DNA of 64,000 nt from positions 62,001 through 126,000 of the forward strand of contig JAPWDM010000021.1 of NCBI GenBank assembly GCA_035578155.1, in the 5' to 3' direction. The notes under the pieces were generated by a model. That model searched no databases, had not been told where the DNA came from, and saw only the letters and a program-made list of their open reading frames with translations. This DNA is from Brachynemurus nebulosus (lineage: Eukaryota > Arthropoda > Insecta > Neuroptera > Myrmeleontidae). The position numbers were made by a program, and so were the translations under genes. This document shows positions 45,870 to 56,769 of this stretch, piece after piece; the first letter of the stretch is position 1, and every line of letters starts with the position of its first letter.

Positions 45870-47110
45870 GTTCAGTCCCATGATGTACCAATGTATGTCA
45901 CCAAGATCATCCAGAACTACCTCACCAACCGAGGCTTTTATATCGAAAGCAGCGACGCCAAGTCCAGTGTCCTCCAGATACCAGCCGGCGTGCCCCAAGG
46001 TTCGATCTTTGGGCCAGTTCTGTTCAGCTTATACATCAGCGACATTCCCAAAATGCCAGCCAAGGTCCAGATCGCCCTGTACGCTGATGATACTGCCGTC
46101 TTCACCTCGTCAACGAGAGCGAACCAGTCGACTGCTGAGAGGCGGGTTGAAAAGGCGCTCACCGCCCTCCAGGACTACTTCCAGGAAAACCGCATCAAAG
46201 TCAACTCCAACAAGACCGAAGCGGTCATCTTCACCCACTCCAGGCTGCTTCCACGTTCCCAACGTCGTTGCGGCGACTCCCGAATCACTACGTCACCCGT
46301 CATCAAGTATCTCGGTCTGTACCTCGACCGTAAACTCACGTTCAAGACAGCTGTAACACGACGACGAATGTGCTGCTGCCCGACTGCGGCCCTTACTCAT
46401 CTCCAATGTCATCCCGACGGCGAAGAAGATACAGCTGTACAAGACGTGCATCCGGCCCATCGTCACATACGCCGCACCTGTGTGGTGTACTGTTTCATCT
46501 GGCAACATTGCCAAATTGCAACTGTTCCAGAACAGGATACTTCGTCTTTTCCTGAACGCACTGCGACGTACCCCGGTACGTAAACTACATCAAGAATCAG
46601 GTGTTGAACCTGTTCTTGACTACATTATGTCACTAACTTCACGTCACCTGGCCAGATGCCGTCTTCACCACAACGACCGAATTGCTGACATGTTCCTGCC
46701 TTCAAAGATACTGTCCAAGCGGAGCAACAAGTTCATCCTGTCGATGGATATCTCCCCACCGTGACTACCCTCGGCCCCGGGAGGCGGTCAAATATGTACG
46801 TGCGGACGGAGTAAGTGAAGAGAAAGTGTGTGCGTAAGTGTTTTTAGGTTAAGTTTTTATTTTATTTTATTTTTAATTATTCATGTTTAAAGGTTTTTTG
46901 AAAATTTTCCTTTGTATCGAGTTACTATTAATTAAGTTTTTTCATGTATTGTAATTATTTAGTATTGTACATGTTAGGTTAGGGTTAAGCACTAGTTGTA
47001 GGTACCTAGATTTAAGTCACGTATTATATTTACATAAAAATCTTTGTAAAATGTTGTACCGTTGTTCGAAAAAATATATTCTATATTCTATTCTATATTC
47101 TATATATATA
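45870..47110 (+). pseudogene. Jockey-like non-LTR retrotransposon, 5'-truncated
   Basis: RT motifs: IPAGVPQGSIFGPVLFSLYI (motif B) and ALYADDTAVFTSS (catalytic YADD intact), then the thumb region INSNKTEA-like (NSNKTEAVIFTHS) and KYLGLYLDRKLTF. A frameshift near 46,340 and another near 46,480 precede the terminal NIAKLQLFQNRILRLFLNAL. The 5' part (ORF1, endonuclease, RT fingers, motif A) is lost, as expected from incomplete reverse transcription. Codon third positions are GC-rich, unlike everything around it. The 3' UTR ends in TTCTATA repeats (47,080-47,110). Confidence 0.9.
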
Positions 47111-47835
47111 TACAGGGTGTTAGTGAATAAGTGCGAAATATTTTAATGGATGATTGCTGAGGTTTTTTATGTAAAAAAGTTCATGTCAACCCATGTCCGA
47201 AAACGCTTAGTTTCCAAGATACTCAGTTTCTCGTCTTTTTTAAATATTTTCTTAAATATTTCAAAAACGTTTTGAGATACTCACATAAAATTTCGGATAC
47301 GTTACGACAGGATAAATACCCATACTCTGAAGTAGACAGAATATTTCCATTCAAACCAGTGGCGTCCATACGGCCATATGATGATATATTTTTGAAGAAA
47401 AAAAAGGGACGCCAATGATTTTTTCCAATTTGAAAATGTTTTTTTAAATGTTCTATAAATTGTTGACAAAAATGACCTCTTAGTATTTTGTCGTTCATGT
47501 GTCCGTTTTTAAGATAAAAAGCAATTTTCAATTACTGTTCTTACTACAAAATCGGTTTAGATTCTCGTATTAACTGCTGAGGCCATTTTATGAAAAAGTC
47601 TTACCAACAAAAAGGTGAAGACGTTTGATTTCTACAGCATGGCCAAAGAATTTGTTTTTAATTTAATATAGAAAAATATTTTTAAAAAACAAGAAACTGG
47701 ACACTCTGTATCTTAGAAACTAAGCGTTTTCGGACCTGGATTTATATAAACTATAGTAGGGGCTTTGAAGAAGGAACCATCGAGGTCCCATTTACTGGCT
47801 TCTAAAGAAATCGAAAATTGTAGGAGCGAAACAAT
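47111..47835. mobile_element. Inverted-repeat non-autonomous element
   Basis: Begins TACAGGGTGTTAGTGAATAA, a common start of insect mariner-type MITEs. Inverted arms at 47,196-47,231 and 47,692-47,734 share TCCGAAAACGCTTAGTTTC, the right arm carrying 7 extra bp. No coding frame. The right terminus is not certain. Confidence 0.5.
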
Positions 47836-47941
47836 TTTCGATTTAAAAAAAAATACCCTGAGCATAATTTGGGAAAATACAACAGAAGAACATCAGATCG
47901 GGTATTAGGTTGTGTTCGGTTTTATCATCTGCACGGCAGAT

Positions 47942-48078
47942 GACTTGAATCATTTGTTCGGTATTGCAGATGACATTTATCATTTGGTCGGTATTGCAAA
48001 TCAATTTTTGTCATTTGTTCGGTATTGCAGATGATTTTTATCATTTGGTCGGTATTGCAGATAATTTTTATCATGTGT
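47942..48078. repeat. 30-bp subterminal tandem repeats of the Harbinger left end
   Basis: About 4.5 copies of a 30-bp unit containing TCATTTGGTCGGTATTGCAG, the internal GGTCGG resembling the TIR core TTCGGT. Probable transposase or Myb-partner binding sites. Confidence 0.8.
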
Positions 48079-48197
48079 TCTACATGTCCATTGTCGTCAA
48101 AAAAAATGCGCAGTTATTGCAATATATAAAAGACACCTGCTATTATCACCGCCATTAATAAGTCGAAAAGAATTGTAAAGAAAATTTAGAAAAAAAA

Positions 48198-48919
48198 ATG
48201 GAATTACAAGATATAAACATTGATAACGAAATCACAGTGTAAGTAATTATTTAAAAATTAGCATTTCTTTCCTTTTTTCATTACTCTTAATAAAATTTGT
48301 TTATTTTTTACTTTTAGTGATGACAATAACAAAATCTGGCCGAATCGGTATATTAAACTATTAATAAACAAAAGAATTAGTATGGAGCAACATTTTCAAT
48401 CGGGAGAAAAATCAAAAAGAACATTATGGAAAGATATCCTAAAAGAAATAAAAAAAACCGAACCAAACTTTCCATACAATAGTGACGAATTGTCCAAAAA
48501 ATTTACTAATTTGATGACCATTTATAAAAGAATAAAAAGGAGGAATGCCTCAACTGGGTGTGAAGCTACTAATTGGCAGTATTTTGATGATTTTGATCAA
48601 GAATACGGCAGTCCTCACTTTGTTGCTCCGCCAAGTGAAAATCTTGGAGATACATTAAATCTTAATATATTAGATGAAAATGATACAAATTTTAGTTCGT
48701 GTTCATCATCAACATCTAGTTCAATGCTTCCGAAAAAAAATGTGTACAAAATGCAATTTTGGATTACTTAAAAAAAAAATAGAACAAGATGATAAACAAA
48801 GACATGAAGAATACGTTAAAATTGAACAAGAAAGATTATTACTGGAAAAAGAAAAAATGGCTATAGAAAGAGAAAAAGTAAATGTTCTCAACGAACTAAA
48901 AAATATACTAGAGAAATAA
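48198..48919 (+). pseudogene. Harbinger MADF/Myb-like DNA-binding protein
   Basis: Exon 1 48,198-48,238 (MELQDINIDNEIT), intron GTAAGT...TTTTAG, exon 2 from 48,318. The MADF-type trihelix has tryptophans in NKIWPNRYIKLL, KRTLWKDILKEI and EATNWQYFDDF. A Ser-rich linker follows. The frame stops at 48,769-48,771, but a one-base shift in the T-run at about 48,760 would join it to GLLKKKIEQDDKQRHEEY and a Glu/Lys-rich coiled coil ending at 48,919. In Harbinger elements this partner brings transposase to the nucleus and the subterminal repeats. Confidence 0.85.
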
Positions 48920-49520
48920 ATTTCATAAAAAAATCTTTCTTTTTTAAAATTAATCCTTTGTCGAAGTTTTGCTAAATTTTACTAAATTGAATTTTGTTAA
49001 TTTTTATTTTTATAAATGTGGAACAATTTTTTTTAAAATATTTTTTTATGAATTGTACTACTGTTGTACTAATGAAATAAGAAAAAAATATATTTTTTTA
49101 GAAGATTTATTCTGCGTTGTTCTTTTGTAACAGTTTGTTTATATTGTTATAGTTATAGGAAATGCCTAGAAGGACTCTACTTATTTTTGGGGGTTAAAAT
49201 TTTCTTTAGTCGGGCTTGTTTTGCCCCTATTAGTAGTGTATTTTAGTTAAGGAAAGTAATTCAACTTAGAAAAAAAAATTATGTTACATTAGGATATGCT
49301 AAGCTTAGAAGTTCAAATTCATAAAACATTTTAAACGCCAAAAACAAGTGGAGCCCCACATTTAGACAATTACTTAAATTATTACATAACTAATAAATCA
49401 CTCAAGTTTTTCTAATTTCCTAAGAACGAAACTAACTCGAAAGTTCATCTGTAAGATTTTTTAGGGTGAGTAATTCAAATAATGTGAAAATATTTTATTA
49501 AATGTATACATAATAATAAT

Positions 49521-50972
49521 TTAACTTGAAATTAAATGACAAATCAAATTTCGTTTTTCATTGGCGTCATTATTGTCACCTTCATTATCGAAACACACAT
49601 TTTCCTCATTTTCAATCTGCAATTCTTCATTTGTTATATTTTCACCGCCTTCAATAATTATAAAATTATGTAGAGTGACACAAGTTAAAATAACATATTT
49701 TAAATTCCAAAGATGTTTAAAATTCATATCATTTAATATACGAAATTTTTTTTTAATACTCCAAACGCTTGTTCAACTACAACTCTGGTTGAAGATAATT
49801 CTTTATTGTATTTTTTCTGACTGGCTGTTAAATGGCCGTTATCTTTATATGGTACCATTAAAAAAGTCTTTAACGGGTATGCTGAGTCTCCAATTAAATG
49901 GATATCCGGAGGAAACTTGATATTACCATTTAGTAAGGCAATAGGCAATTCCCAATGAACTGTTCCTAAAGACGTTCGCATCATGACTACTGCCCGGCCA
50001 TCCGCAAAATACATTACAAAAAGTTCCATCATAATTTGAAACAGCCTATTTAACAGATAATAAGCAACAAATTACAGTACCTCTAATGAACAATTTAAAA
50101 AAATTTTTTTTTACTTGCCTGCATTATTACAGAGTGGTAGCCTTTACGGTTATAATAGCTGATAGCGTCATTAGATGGAGCTTTTATTTTTATGTGTGCC
50201 ATCGATGCAACCTATTACATTTGGGAATCCTCTCTGTTGTCCTTGACGTAGATTATGGAATCCTTCTACATTTTTATTTATTTCATTCATTGTTCTTGGC
50301 CATTTTACATACATTTTTGTTAAATATCTTATAATTAACTTGCAAATCGCAAAAAAATTTGGTATATTGTACTTTTTGATTTGTTAAATCTGTCTGACAA
50401 TTCCCGAAAGCAGTTTTGATTTGATAAACACCACAATGTTATATATAAACTTTCTTCTAAAGATGTTGTTGGATGTTTTGTTTTGCATGTCCAGAAACGT
50501 TCTAAACTGTGATGTAACTTCTGAAAAAAACCAGTATTTGCGAATATACTAACAAAATCAACTAAAATACTAAGGTCAGTAACCTAGTAGGTACCTCGAA
50601 CAAATTTTTATCCATTCTAAAATGGGAATAGAATATTTCATTTGTAAACATCTTGATTACTTTATTGTAGTTAATAACTTTTGGAATAGAATAATTCATA
50701 TTTATAACTTGTAGTATGCTCAACAAAACTGCTTTCTTTTTGCGTCGAAACATGTGAGTGTTTTTAATAACCTCATTATTATTATTACGTCTACTTACAT
50801 TACTTTCAACATTAATTTCAAAAATTATAGTGTTTATTACTTGCCGAAACATTTTCCAAATATGTATACAGAGTATGTGTATGTATTTTTTTTTATTTCT
50901 GAATTTCTTTTTTTTGAAATTAATATTATAACGTTTTCTACAACATACCAGCACAGTCGATTTGAAGTACAA
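49521..50972 (-). pseudogene. Harbinger transposase (DDE_Tnp_4), three exons
   Basis: Minus strand. Exon 1 ends at 50,595 (FYSHFRMDKNLFE|), intron 50,594-50,521 (GTACCT...CAG). Exon 2 50,520-50,119 carries KLHHSLERFWTCKTKHPTT, the HTH SKSTIYQIFLRF and GCIDGTH...KAPSNDAISYYNRKG. Intron 50,118-50,046 has a GC donor (CAG|GCAAGT). Exon 3 starts at 50,045 with NYDGTFCNVFCGWPGSSHDA and goes on to IHLIGDSAYPLKTF and VVVEQAFGVLKK, so catalytic D, D and E are all there. Frameshifts lie in GTHIKIK (about 50,195), near 49,950 and in the A-run at about 49,745, plus one earlier in exon 2. The end is an acidic tail. Non-functional as it stands. Confidence 0.85.
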
Positions 50973-51205
50973 AACTGTCAGTCATGCGCACGTGTAGATC
51001 CTACCAATTATGCAATATTACAACATGTTTACAACCGTTGCAACATACTAAAGTAAAATTATTGACTCAACCAATGTGACCAATATCAACACAATCAACA
51101 CAAGCAAATGATGAATTTGCAATCGTCGCATACATCAAATAACAATCAACTGATGACCAATTAACTGCTAAGATCAACGATCAATTGATAAAACCGAACG
51201 CAGCC

Positions 51206-51961
51206 TTAGTATTCCTTAGTGATGCATCTCCATACATGATGAGGGTTGGGCAAATGCTCGCTACATTTTACCTAAATATCATTCAGTGCACCTGTTTGGC
51301 ACATGTGCTTAATAGAGTAGCGAAACAAATTCGAATGGAATTTCCAGACGTTAATCGCCTAATTTCGTGTGGGAAAAAATGTTTCTAAAAGCGCCTCAGC
51401 GAATTACTTCATTCAAAGAAAAATTACCCAACACACCATTGTCACCAGAGCCAGTTGTAAGATGCTGGGGTACTTGGCTGGAAGAAACTAAATATTATGC
51501 AGAACATTTTGAAGAATTAAAATCAATAATAATGCACTTTGATTCAGAAGACTTCGTGTCAATTGCCGAGGCCAAACAAATATTGGAAAATAGTGACTTA
51601 AAAACGCGTGTATTATTTATAAACCACAAATTTGAAATAATTGCAAAAGCAATCAAACAATTAGAATATTCGCAACAATCATTAAATAATTCCCTCAAAG
51701 TGATAAGTGAAGTGGAAAATAAGTGAACTTCAAGACGACATACCTTTAAAAGTAAAAAATTAATTTAGTGTTAGAAAAAATGTAGGATTAGGTGTGTTAG
51801 CCCAGTGGTTTTTATGTTACCCTGTTACAGCAACAGACATTGAAAGGTCATTTTCTATGTTTAAAAATATATTAAGTGATGGCAGACAACATTTTTTAAT
51901 AGAAAATTTAGAAAAAATGATAGTTGTGTGCTTCGAACGTAATTATAATGATTTTGTTTAA
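51206..51961 (+). pseudogene. hAT transposase C-terminal half (CGGBP-like BED family)
   Basis: Starts at the Harbinger right target site: SDASPYMMRVGQMLATFY, CTCLAHVLNRVAKQIR, ...KKCFLKAPQRITSFKEK and VVRCWGTWLEETKYYAEHF. After a stop at 51,722 a second frame at 51,785-51,961 has the dimerisation region (WFLCYPVTATDIERSFSMF). A frameshift at about 51,380 is also needed. The N-terminal half should lie left of the Harbinger (before 47,905), but I do not find it there, so it was lost before or after the insertion. Confidence 0.8.
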
Positions 51962-52200
51962 TACCTTAAATTTAATGTCGATATTTTACCCATTTTACAC
52001 TTAGTCGGCAAATTGTTTAAAAAAAACAATTCTCAATGATAACACGATGTAAATATACTCTGTATGTATTAACATTCATAATTAATAATTTCAAACATTT
52101 CAAACACGACGCGTTCTAAGCCGCGGGTAAATGTTAATATCTAATATTTATACATTTATGTGTTTGTGATAATATCCAGTTTATTTTATCAAAAGTATAA
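51962..52200. other. AT-rich spacer
   Basis: No gene recognised. Confidence 0.4.
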
Positions 52201-52933
52201 TAAGGCCGGGTTTCCACTAAACGGACAAAACAGAAACTCGTGTTGGTTTCAACAAAATTTCAACTGTTTACAAACAATTTAAAACAAATTGTAAACTCGA
52301 GTCTCTGACGACTGTTGCAGTTGTGTTTTTTTGAGTCCTATCGGAAAGCGGCGAACATCAAAACGTTTTGTAATTGTTTACAAACAATCGATTTAGGGGA
52401 AATGAGTTTCTCTATTCACATCTCAACACAGGTCATAACATAACATAACCTAACCAGTACCACCAGTATTTTCATTATTAAGAATAAATAAATACATACG
52501 TATTTACATATTTTCAAAACATTGTGAATTATATAAATAAATTTGATATTAATAAATACTCCTGTATAACTATTTTGACTGTTTATTTTTTTAGAATACC
52601 TATATCTATAAATTATTTTGTGCACATAGGTTTTTATATTTTTAAAAGGTAAGTGAATTTAGTAAATAAAAACACTTTGCAAAATACCACTTTTATTGAA
52701 TATTAAAACTCTTATGACATGTTTCGGTAGTAAAGTGTTTTTATTTACTAATATCAAATATGGAATACCATAAAGTAACGCTCAAATCTATTAAATTTAT
52801 AAAAAAGTGAATACATTTTTATTTTTATTTCAACAGTTTTTATTATTTATTTTAGTTATTTTAAATATACTCACCCCTATTTTAATGACTTTTTCTAGTG
52901 TAATTCAATTTTTGTGTCCTACATTATTTAATC

Positions 52934-53342
52934 ATGACTGAAAAGCAGAGAAACTGGAGTATTGAAGAAATTAGTAATTTAATCGACGCGACGCTTATCG
53001 GGAGCGCAGTAATTTATGGGATACAAAAGATTTAAATTATAAAAATGGTATTAAAAAAATAGATTCTCTGAAAGAAATTGCCACTCTATTTAATACAAGT
53101 GTAGAGAAAATTAAAAAATATTCTGATACAGTATCAACGTGAGTGAAGAAATTATAAAAAACATGAAACAATCAGGTGCTGGCTATAATTATCGAGCTAA
53201 ATGGTTCGGTTACAATTTAATGAGTTTTTTACACGACAAAAACCAAGTTAGGAGAGGAACAGAAATTGGTGTAGATTTGCAGGTAAACTTTATACATGTT
53301 CCATTAGAAAGTTTATTTTTTAATCAATTTCACAAAAATTAA
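52934..53342 (+). pseudogene. MADF-like gene of second Harbinger
   Basis: Frame 1 starts MTEKQRNWSIEEISNLID. After a one-base shift at about 52,990, frame 2 runs through SLKEIATLFNTSVEKIKK. After another near 53,140, frame 3 has KNMKQSGAGYNYRAKWFGYN. Together these match the order of a MADF domain (W...LI...LW...W). The breaks make it non-coding. Confidence 0.75.
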
Positions 53343-53405
53343 AATTGGTATTAATTTCTAAGCATATTGTAATTGCCAAGGTACTTGTCCTATGTCCGAT
53401 ACAAA

Positions 53406-54089
53406 TTATTTACTGAATTCATCTCTAATTTCTCTGGCTTCTTGAGACGATCTCCTTGCGACGTGCTGAAAATTTAAGAACGAATTAAGTGGTTCTGGAT
53501 CGTTTCTCCAGGATCCCTCAATAATTCTACCACTATCAAAATCTTCAACGTCAAATGAACCTAGTGGTGTATATTTTTCTCTACATTCCTTATTTCTACG
53601 CAAGTAGTTGTGCAGTAAAAGTTTGAACGATTTTCTTCACTTTTTCCGGTTCTAGTAGCATTGGTTTACGAAACACTCTAAATCGCGATGCCAATATGCC
53701 GAAAACATTCTCGACAACTATTCGAAAACATATTCGTTGACTAGATCCCCGTTCTTGATGACCAAGATACGACTTCATAATATTTGGTGACAAAAGGAAA
53801 GCATCGTCTGCAAGGAAGACGTATAAATCTTCGGACCAATTAAATTTATTAAATTTTCTAGTTCACAACTAGACATTCTAACAAAATTATGATACCAGGA
53901 TCGTAATTCTCCATGTAACTCAATATCATCATTTTTAAGATCAGCCAAAATTTTTGCTGTTCCATCATATTGACGTCTAGACAGATACGACCTCACCCAA
54001 TATTTTGGTTTACGGCGACTCTTTATTTTCCGGTAATTTAGTAAAAACCATACACAAGCCAATACAAAAAAATGTTTTTTACTAGACAT
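53406..54089 (-). pseudogene. Transposase of second Harbinger, core deleted
   Basis: Minus strand. N-terminus: KPKYWVRSYLSRRQYDGTAK and LHGELRSWYHNFVRMSSCEL, ending at LIGPKI. It then jumps (about 53,830) into VFLADDAFLLSPNIM, so roughly 140 residues with the first catalytic Asp are missing. The second Asp (ADDAF) and the Glu (VVENVFGILASRFRVF) remain. A frameshift near 53,600 leads into the tail (GSFDVEDFDSGRIIEGSW). Confidence 0.85.
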
Positions 54090-54224
54090 GCTGCTGTTGA
54101 AATATGCTAACCAAATTTGACATTAAACAGAAACAAAACACGTGTCGATTTGGTTGAAATAGTGTTTTTATTTTGTTTGTATTTTGTCTTATTATAGTTT
54201 TTTTCAACTTACAAGTGTTGAAAG

Positions 54225-54677
54225 ATGCAAGTTACAATGCAACGAATGCAAGAGAGCCTCATGTGCACAGCAGGTGTAGTTAGCCCTACACCCGCTCCAA
54301 CCGCTGCACCAGCCGGGGTCCCTGAGACCAAAAGGGTTATTAAGACAATCCCTCAGGGACCCAGTCATCAGAACAGTGACGTCTTCTCCCAAGAAGACAT
54401 CACCAAAGCAATCATCCCCAGTGAGAAGACGTCAGAGCGAGGGGGAAAAGGAGGTGCCAAATCCCGGTCCCCCAAAAAGGGACCTGCCACCTTGTTACGT
54501 ATAAATTGCTTTTTTGGTCGAAGCGAGCCTCTATCGTATATTTTTGAGGTGAGTGCCGCCGTTTTTCCCCTCTGCAAGTATCGATCCCCTCATGTCTACA
54601 TTGTCGTACTTGCACACATTGCATATTATCTTCAGCTGCGTCGTGTGTGCGTCTTTTCATTTTCCGTACAGATATAA
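54225..54677 (+). CDS. Unrecognised 150-codon ORF, Pro/Ala/Lys-rich
   Basis: A GC-richer ORF. Residues 1-90 are low-complexity (TPAPTAAPAGVPETKR, then a KSRSPKKGP basic patch); residues 110-150 are hydrophobic and probably not real protein. A competing frame over the same stretch is Ser/Pro/Arg-rich. It could be the N-terminus of a non-LTR ORF1 or a transposon leader. No motif supports a function. Confidence 0.25.
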   Translation: MQVTMQRMQESLMCTAGVVSPTPAPTAAPAGVPETKRVIKTIPQGPSHQNSDVFSQEDITKAIIPSEKTSERGGKGGAKSRSPKKGPATLLRINCFFGRSEPLSYIFEVSAAVFPLCKYRSPHVYIVVLAHIAYYLQLRRVCVFSFSVQI

Positions 54678-55112
54678 GTTACGTTCAGTACATGTCAAAC
54701 AGTGGTTACTTTTTTAGTACTGTCAAAGTTTAGTTTGAGCTAATTGCCGAGTAACATCATTTTTTTCGTGCGGTGGATTAATTTTATTTAGTTAGTGTAC
54801 TCCTAAACACATTTAACAGTGTTTTCGCAAAAATTAGGTATTTTTGCGACTTTCGTATAATGTAAACTACCGCTATTGTTGTTTGAGAACTACTGTATTT
54901 AGAACCAATTGCTAATTTCAAGCTGATCGCTTTGTCGGCATAATTCATATACTTCCGGCGCTTCCGGCAGTATTTAGTTTCTAAAAGTTGATACCATACC
55001 ATGCGCACATACTGTTTTTTTTTTATCTTACGATTACGCGAACTGTCAATAGATGTTTTTGAGTTAAAACGATATATCAAAATTATAAACAAGCTAAACA
55101 AGCAGTGCGATT
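54678..55112. other. No gene recognised
   Basis: Short overlapping frames only. Confidence 0.35.
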
Positions 55113-55735
55113 TTGTGAGCCAAAACCCACCTTTAGATCAAGGCATTATTTCAACTTTTAAAAGTGTTTATAGAAGAAATTTACTAAAAGAGTTGTAGCT
55201 AAAAGATGACAGTGAATCATTGGAGTATTTTTTAAAAAGTATTAATTTAAACACTTGTTTCAATATAATTAGTGATAGCTGGAATTATATTTCAAGTAAA
55301 ACTATTCAGCAGTGCTGGAAAAATTTAGTACCTCATTATATGTTGGACAATTTGGAAGTAACAAAGATTTGTTCCGAAATAATTAGTGATATTTTAGAAA
55401 ATGTGCCGTCATTTTTACAAGTCAGCAGCATTGATATAGAATCGTGGTTAACTTGTGATACTAGTGAAAAATGTTTTAATATTTTATCAGATGATGAAAT
55501 AGTTGAGCAAGTTCTTGGAAAAACAACCTCGGAGAATGACGAAAGTGAAAGTGATGAAGAGATAACAGTTCCGTCTGATCAAGAAGCTGCAAAATGTATA
55601 AAAACTTTGATACGTTATTGTGAACACCAACAAGACGTAAAGAAGTCACAGTTGGATAATTTAAAACTTTTAAAAGAAACCATTTTGTCTAAATTTAAAA
55701 AAATGATAAAGTGTGACATATTTATACTTTTATAT
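55113..55735 (+). pseudogene. Tigger/jerky-like transposase C-terminus
   Basis: Opens at the third catalytic Asp (NPPLDQGIISTFKSVYRRNL), with one in-frame TAG at 55,196-55,198. It continues with the jerky-type C-terminal helices (NIISDSWNYISSKTIQQCWK and DDEIVEQVLG) and an acidic tail. The HTH domains and first two catalytic residues are missing, so only the last third survives. A different copy from the Tigger at 35-36.5 kb. Confidence 0.8.
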
Positions 55736-55845
55736 TTCTAATATGTGACATGTGTTTATGTATATAATATATCGCGCGTACTCTTTCTCAACCTTGTATA
55801 TCAAAAACTGCATATTTTAGGACACACAAAAAACATTAAATATTG

Positions 55846-55849
<4 letters not shown>

Positions 55850-55931
<82 letters not shown>
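55850..55931. repeat. (AT)n microsatellite
   Basis: About 80 bp of alternating TA. Confidence 0.95.
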
Positions 55932-55932
<1 letters not shown>

Positions 55933-56769
55933 TTATCTATATTTATTTACATATGTAGGTAGCCAACATCAAAGGGTATAATTAGCATAAATCTTAAGTT
56001 CATAATGATGAAAACACAGATATAAATACGTTTTATTTGTGTCTCCAAAAATTGGGACTTTTCAGATACGAAGTTGAGAAAGAGTACGCGCGATATGTAA
56101 AGTGTATATGTACTTATTATTTATTACCTCTTGCTATCATAGTAATGTACACACTTAGCTGCATTTCAGTTACGCAATGTTATAAGGTAAGAGCCAATTA
56201 TTTAAAAAAAAAAATTATAAACCGCCACTGGTGTAGGGGACTTAAATAAGACATTTACGTCATAAAAAATAACAAACATCATGCTATCTTTGACGTTAAG
56301 CTGTATTGTATTTTTTTTAAAAAAAGAAAAGAGTATTGAACCTCCATTAAGTTAGGGTTTCGTAGTCAGTAAATTTCAGAACAAATTTTTATTTTCTTTT
56401 GATTTTAAATACCTTGGACAAAAATTTTACCGGGAAAACAGTTTATTTTCATTTTTCTTTGAATTTATAATTCTAATTTGCTATTTCTGAGTTTTAAAAT
56501 GATATTTTTTCGCCCTCAACTCGTGACCTTTCAATCACAGGTTGAAAAATTGAACACAAAAATTAAAACAAAAAATACCCCTGTTGCAGCATCTGCATAA
56601 CATAGTAAATTTCCAAAGACTGGACACTGGCGGATCTGTTAATAACAAGTTGTATCCATTTAAAATACTTTAGCTCTCTAACAGTGAGAAAATTTTCAAA
56701 ATCAGTTGAGTAGTTAATTTTTGGCGCTTTTTGGGTCTCTAGAACACTGGCGGATCTCATATAGTATAG
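55932..56769. other. Non-coding, with a short direct repeat
   Basis: CACTGGCGGATCT occurs at about 56,626 and 56,745, 119 bp apart. Nothing else recognised. Confidence 0.4.

Larger units (their letters stand above)
47908..51205. mobile_element. PIF/Harbinger element, both ends present, 3,298 bp
   Basis: 3-bp target duplication TTA (47,905-47,907 and 51,206-51,208). Left TIR GGTTGTGTTCGGTTTTATCA and right (complement) GGCTGCGTTCGGTTTTATCA differ at two sites. Carries the two-gene set usual for the superfamily, a MADF/Myb-like gene and a DDE_Tnp_4 transposase, transcribed towards each other. Confidence 0.92.
52201..54130. mobile_element. Second, decayed PIF/Harbinger element
   Basis: Left end likely at a TAA followed by GGCCGGGTTTCCACTAAACG (52,204). 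The right end was not found as a matching TIR; the limit is set by the transposase start. A hairpin GTTTACAA...TTGTAAAC lies at 52,266-52,296. Contains remnants of both Harbinger genes, convergent as in the 47.9-51.2 kb copy but of a different family. Confidence 0.6.

Noticed and set aside
45880..46555. Arg/Ser/Pro-rich ORFs overlapping the Jockey RT
   Set aside because: Shadow frames of GC-rich RT sequence; only the YADD frame shows family motifs.
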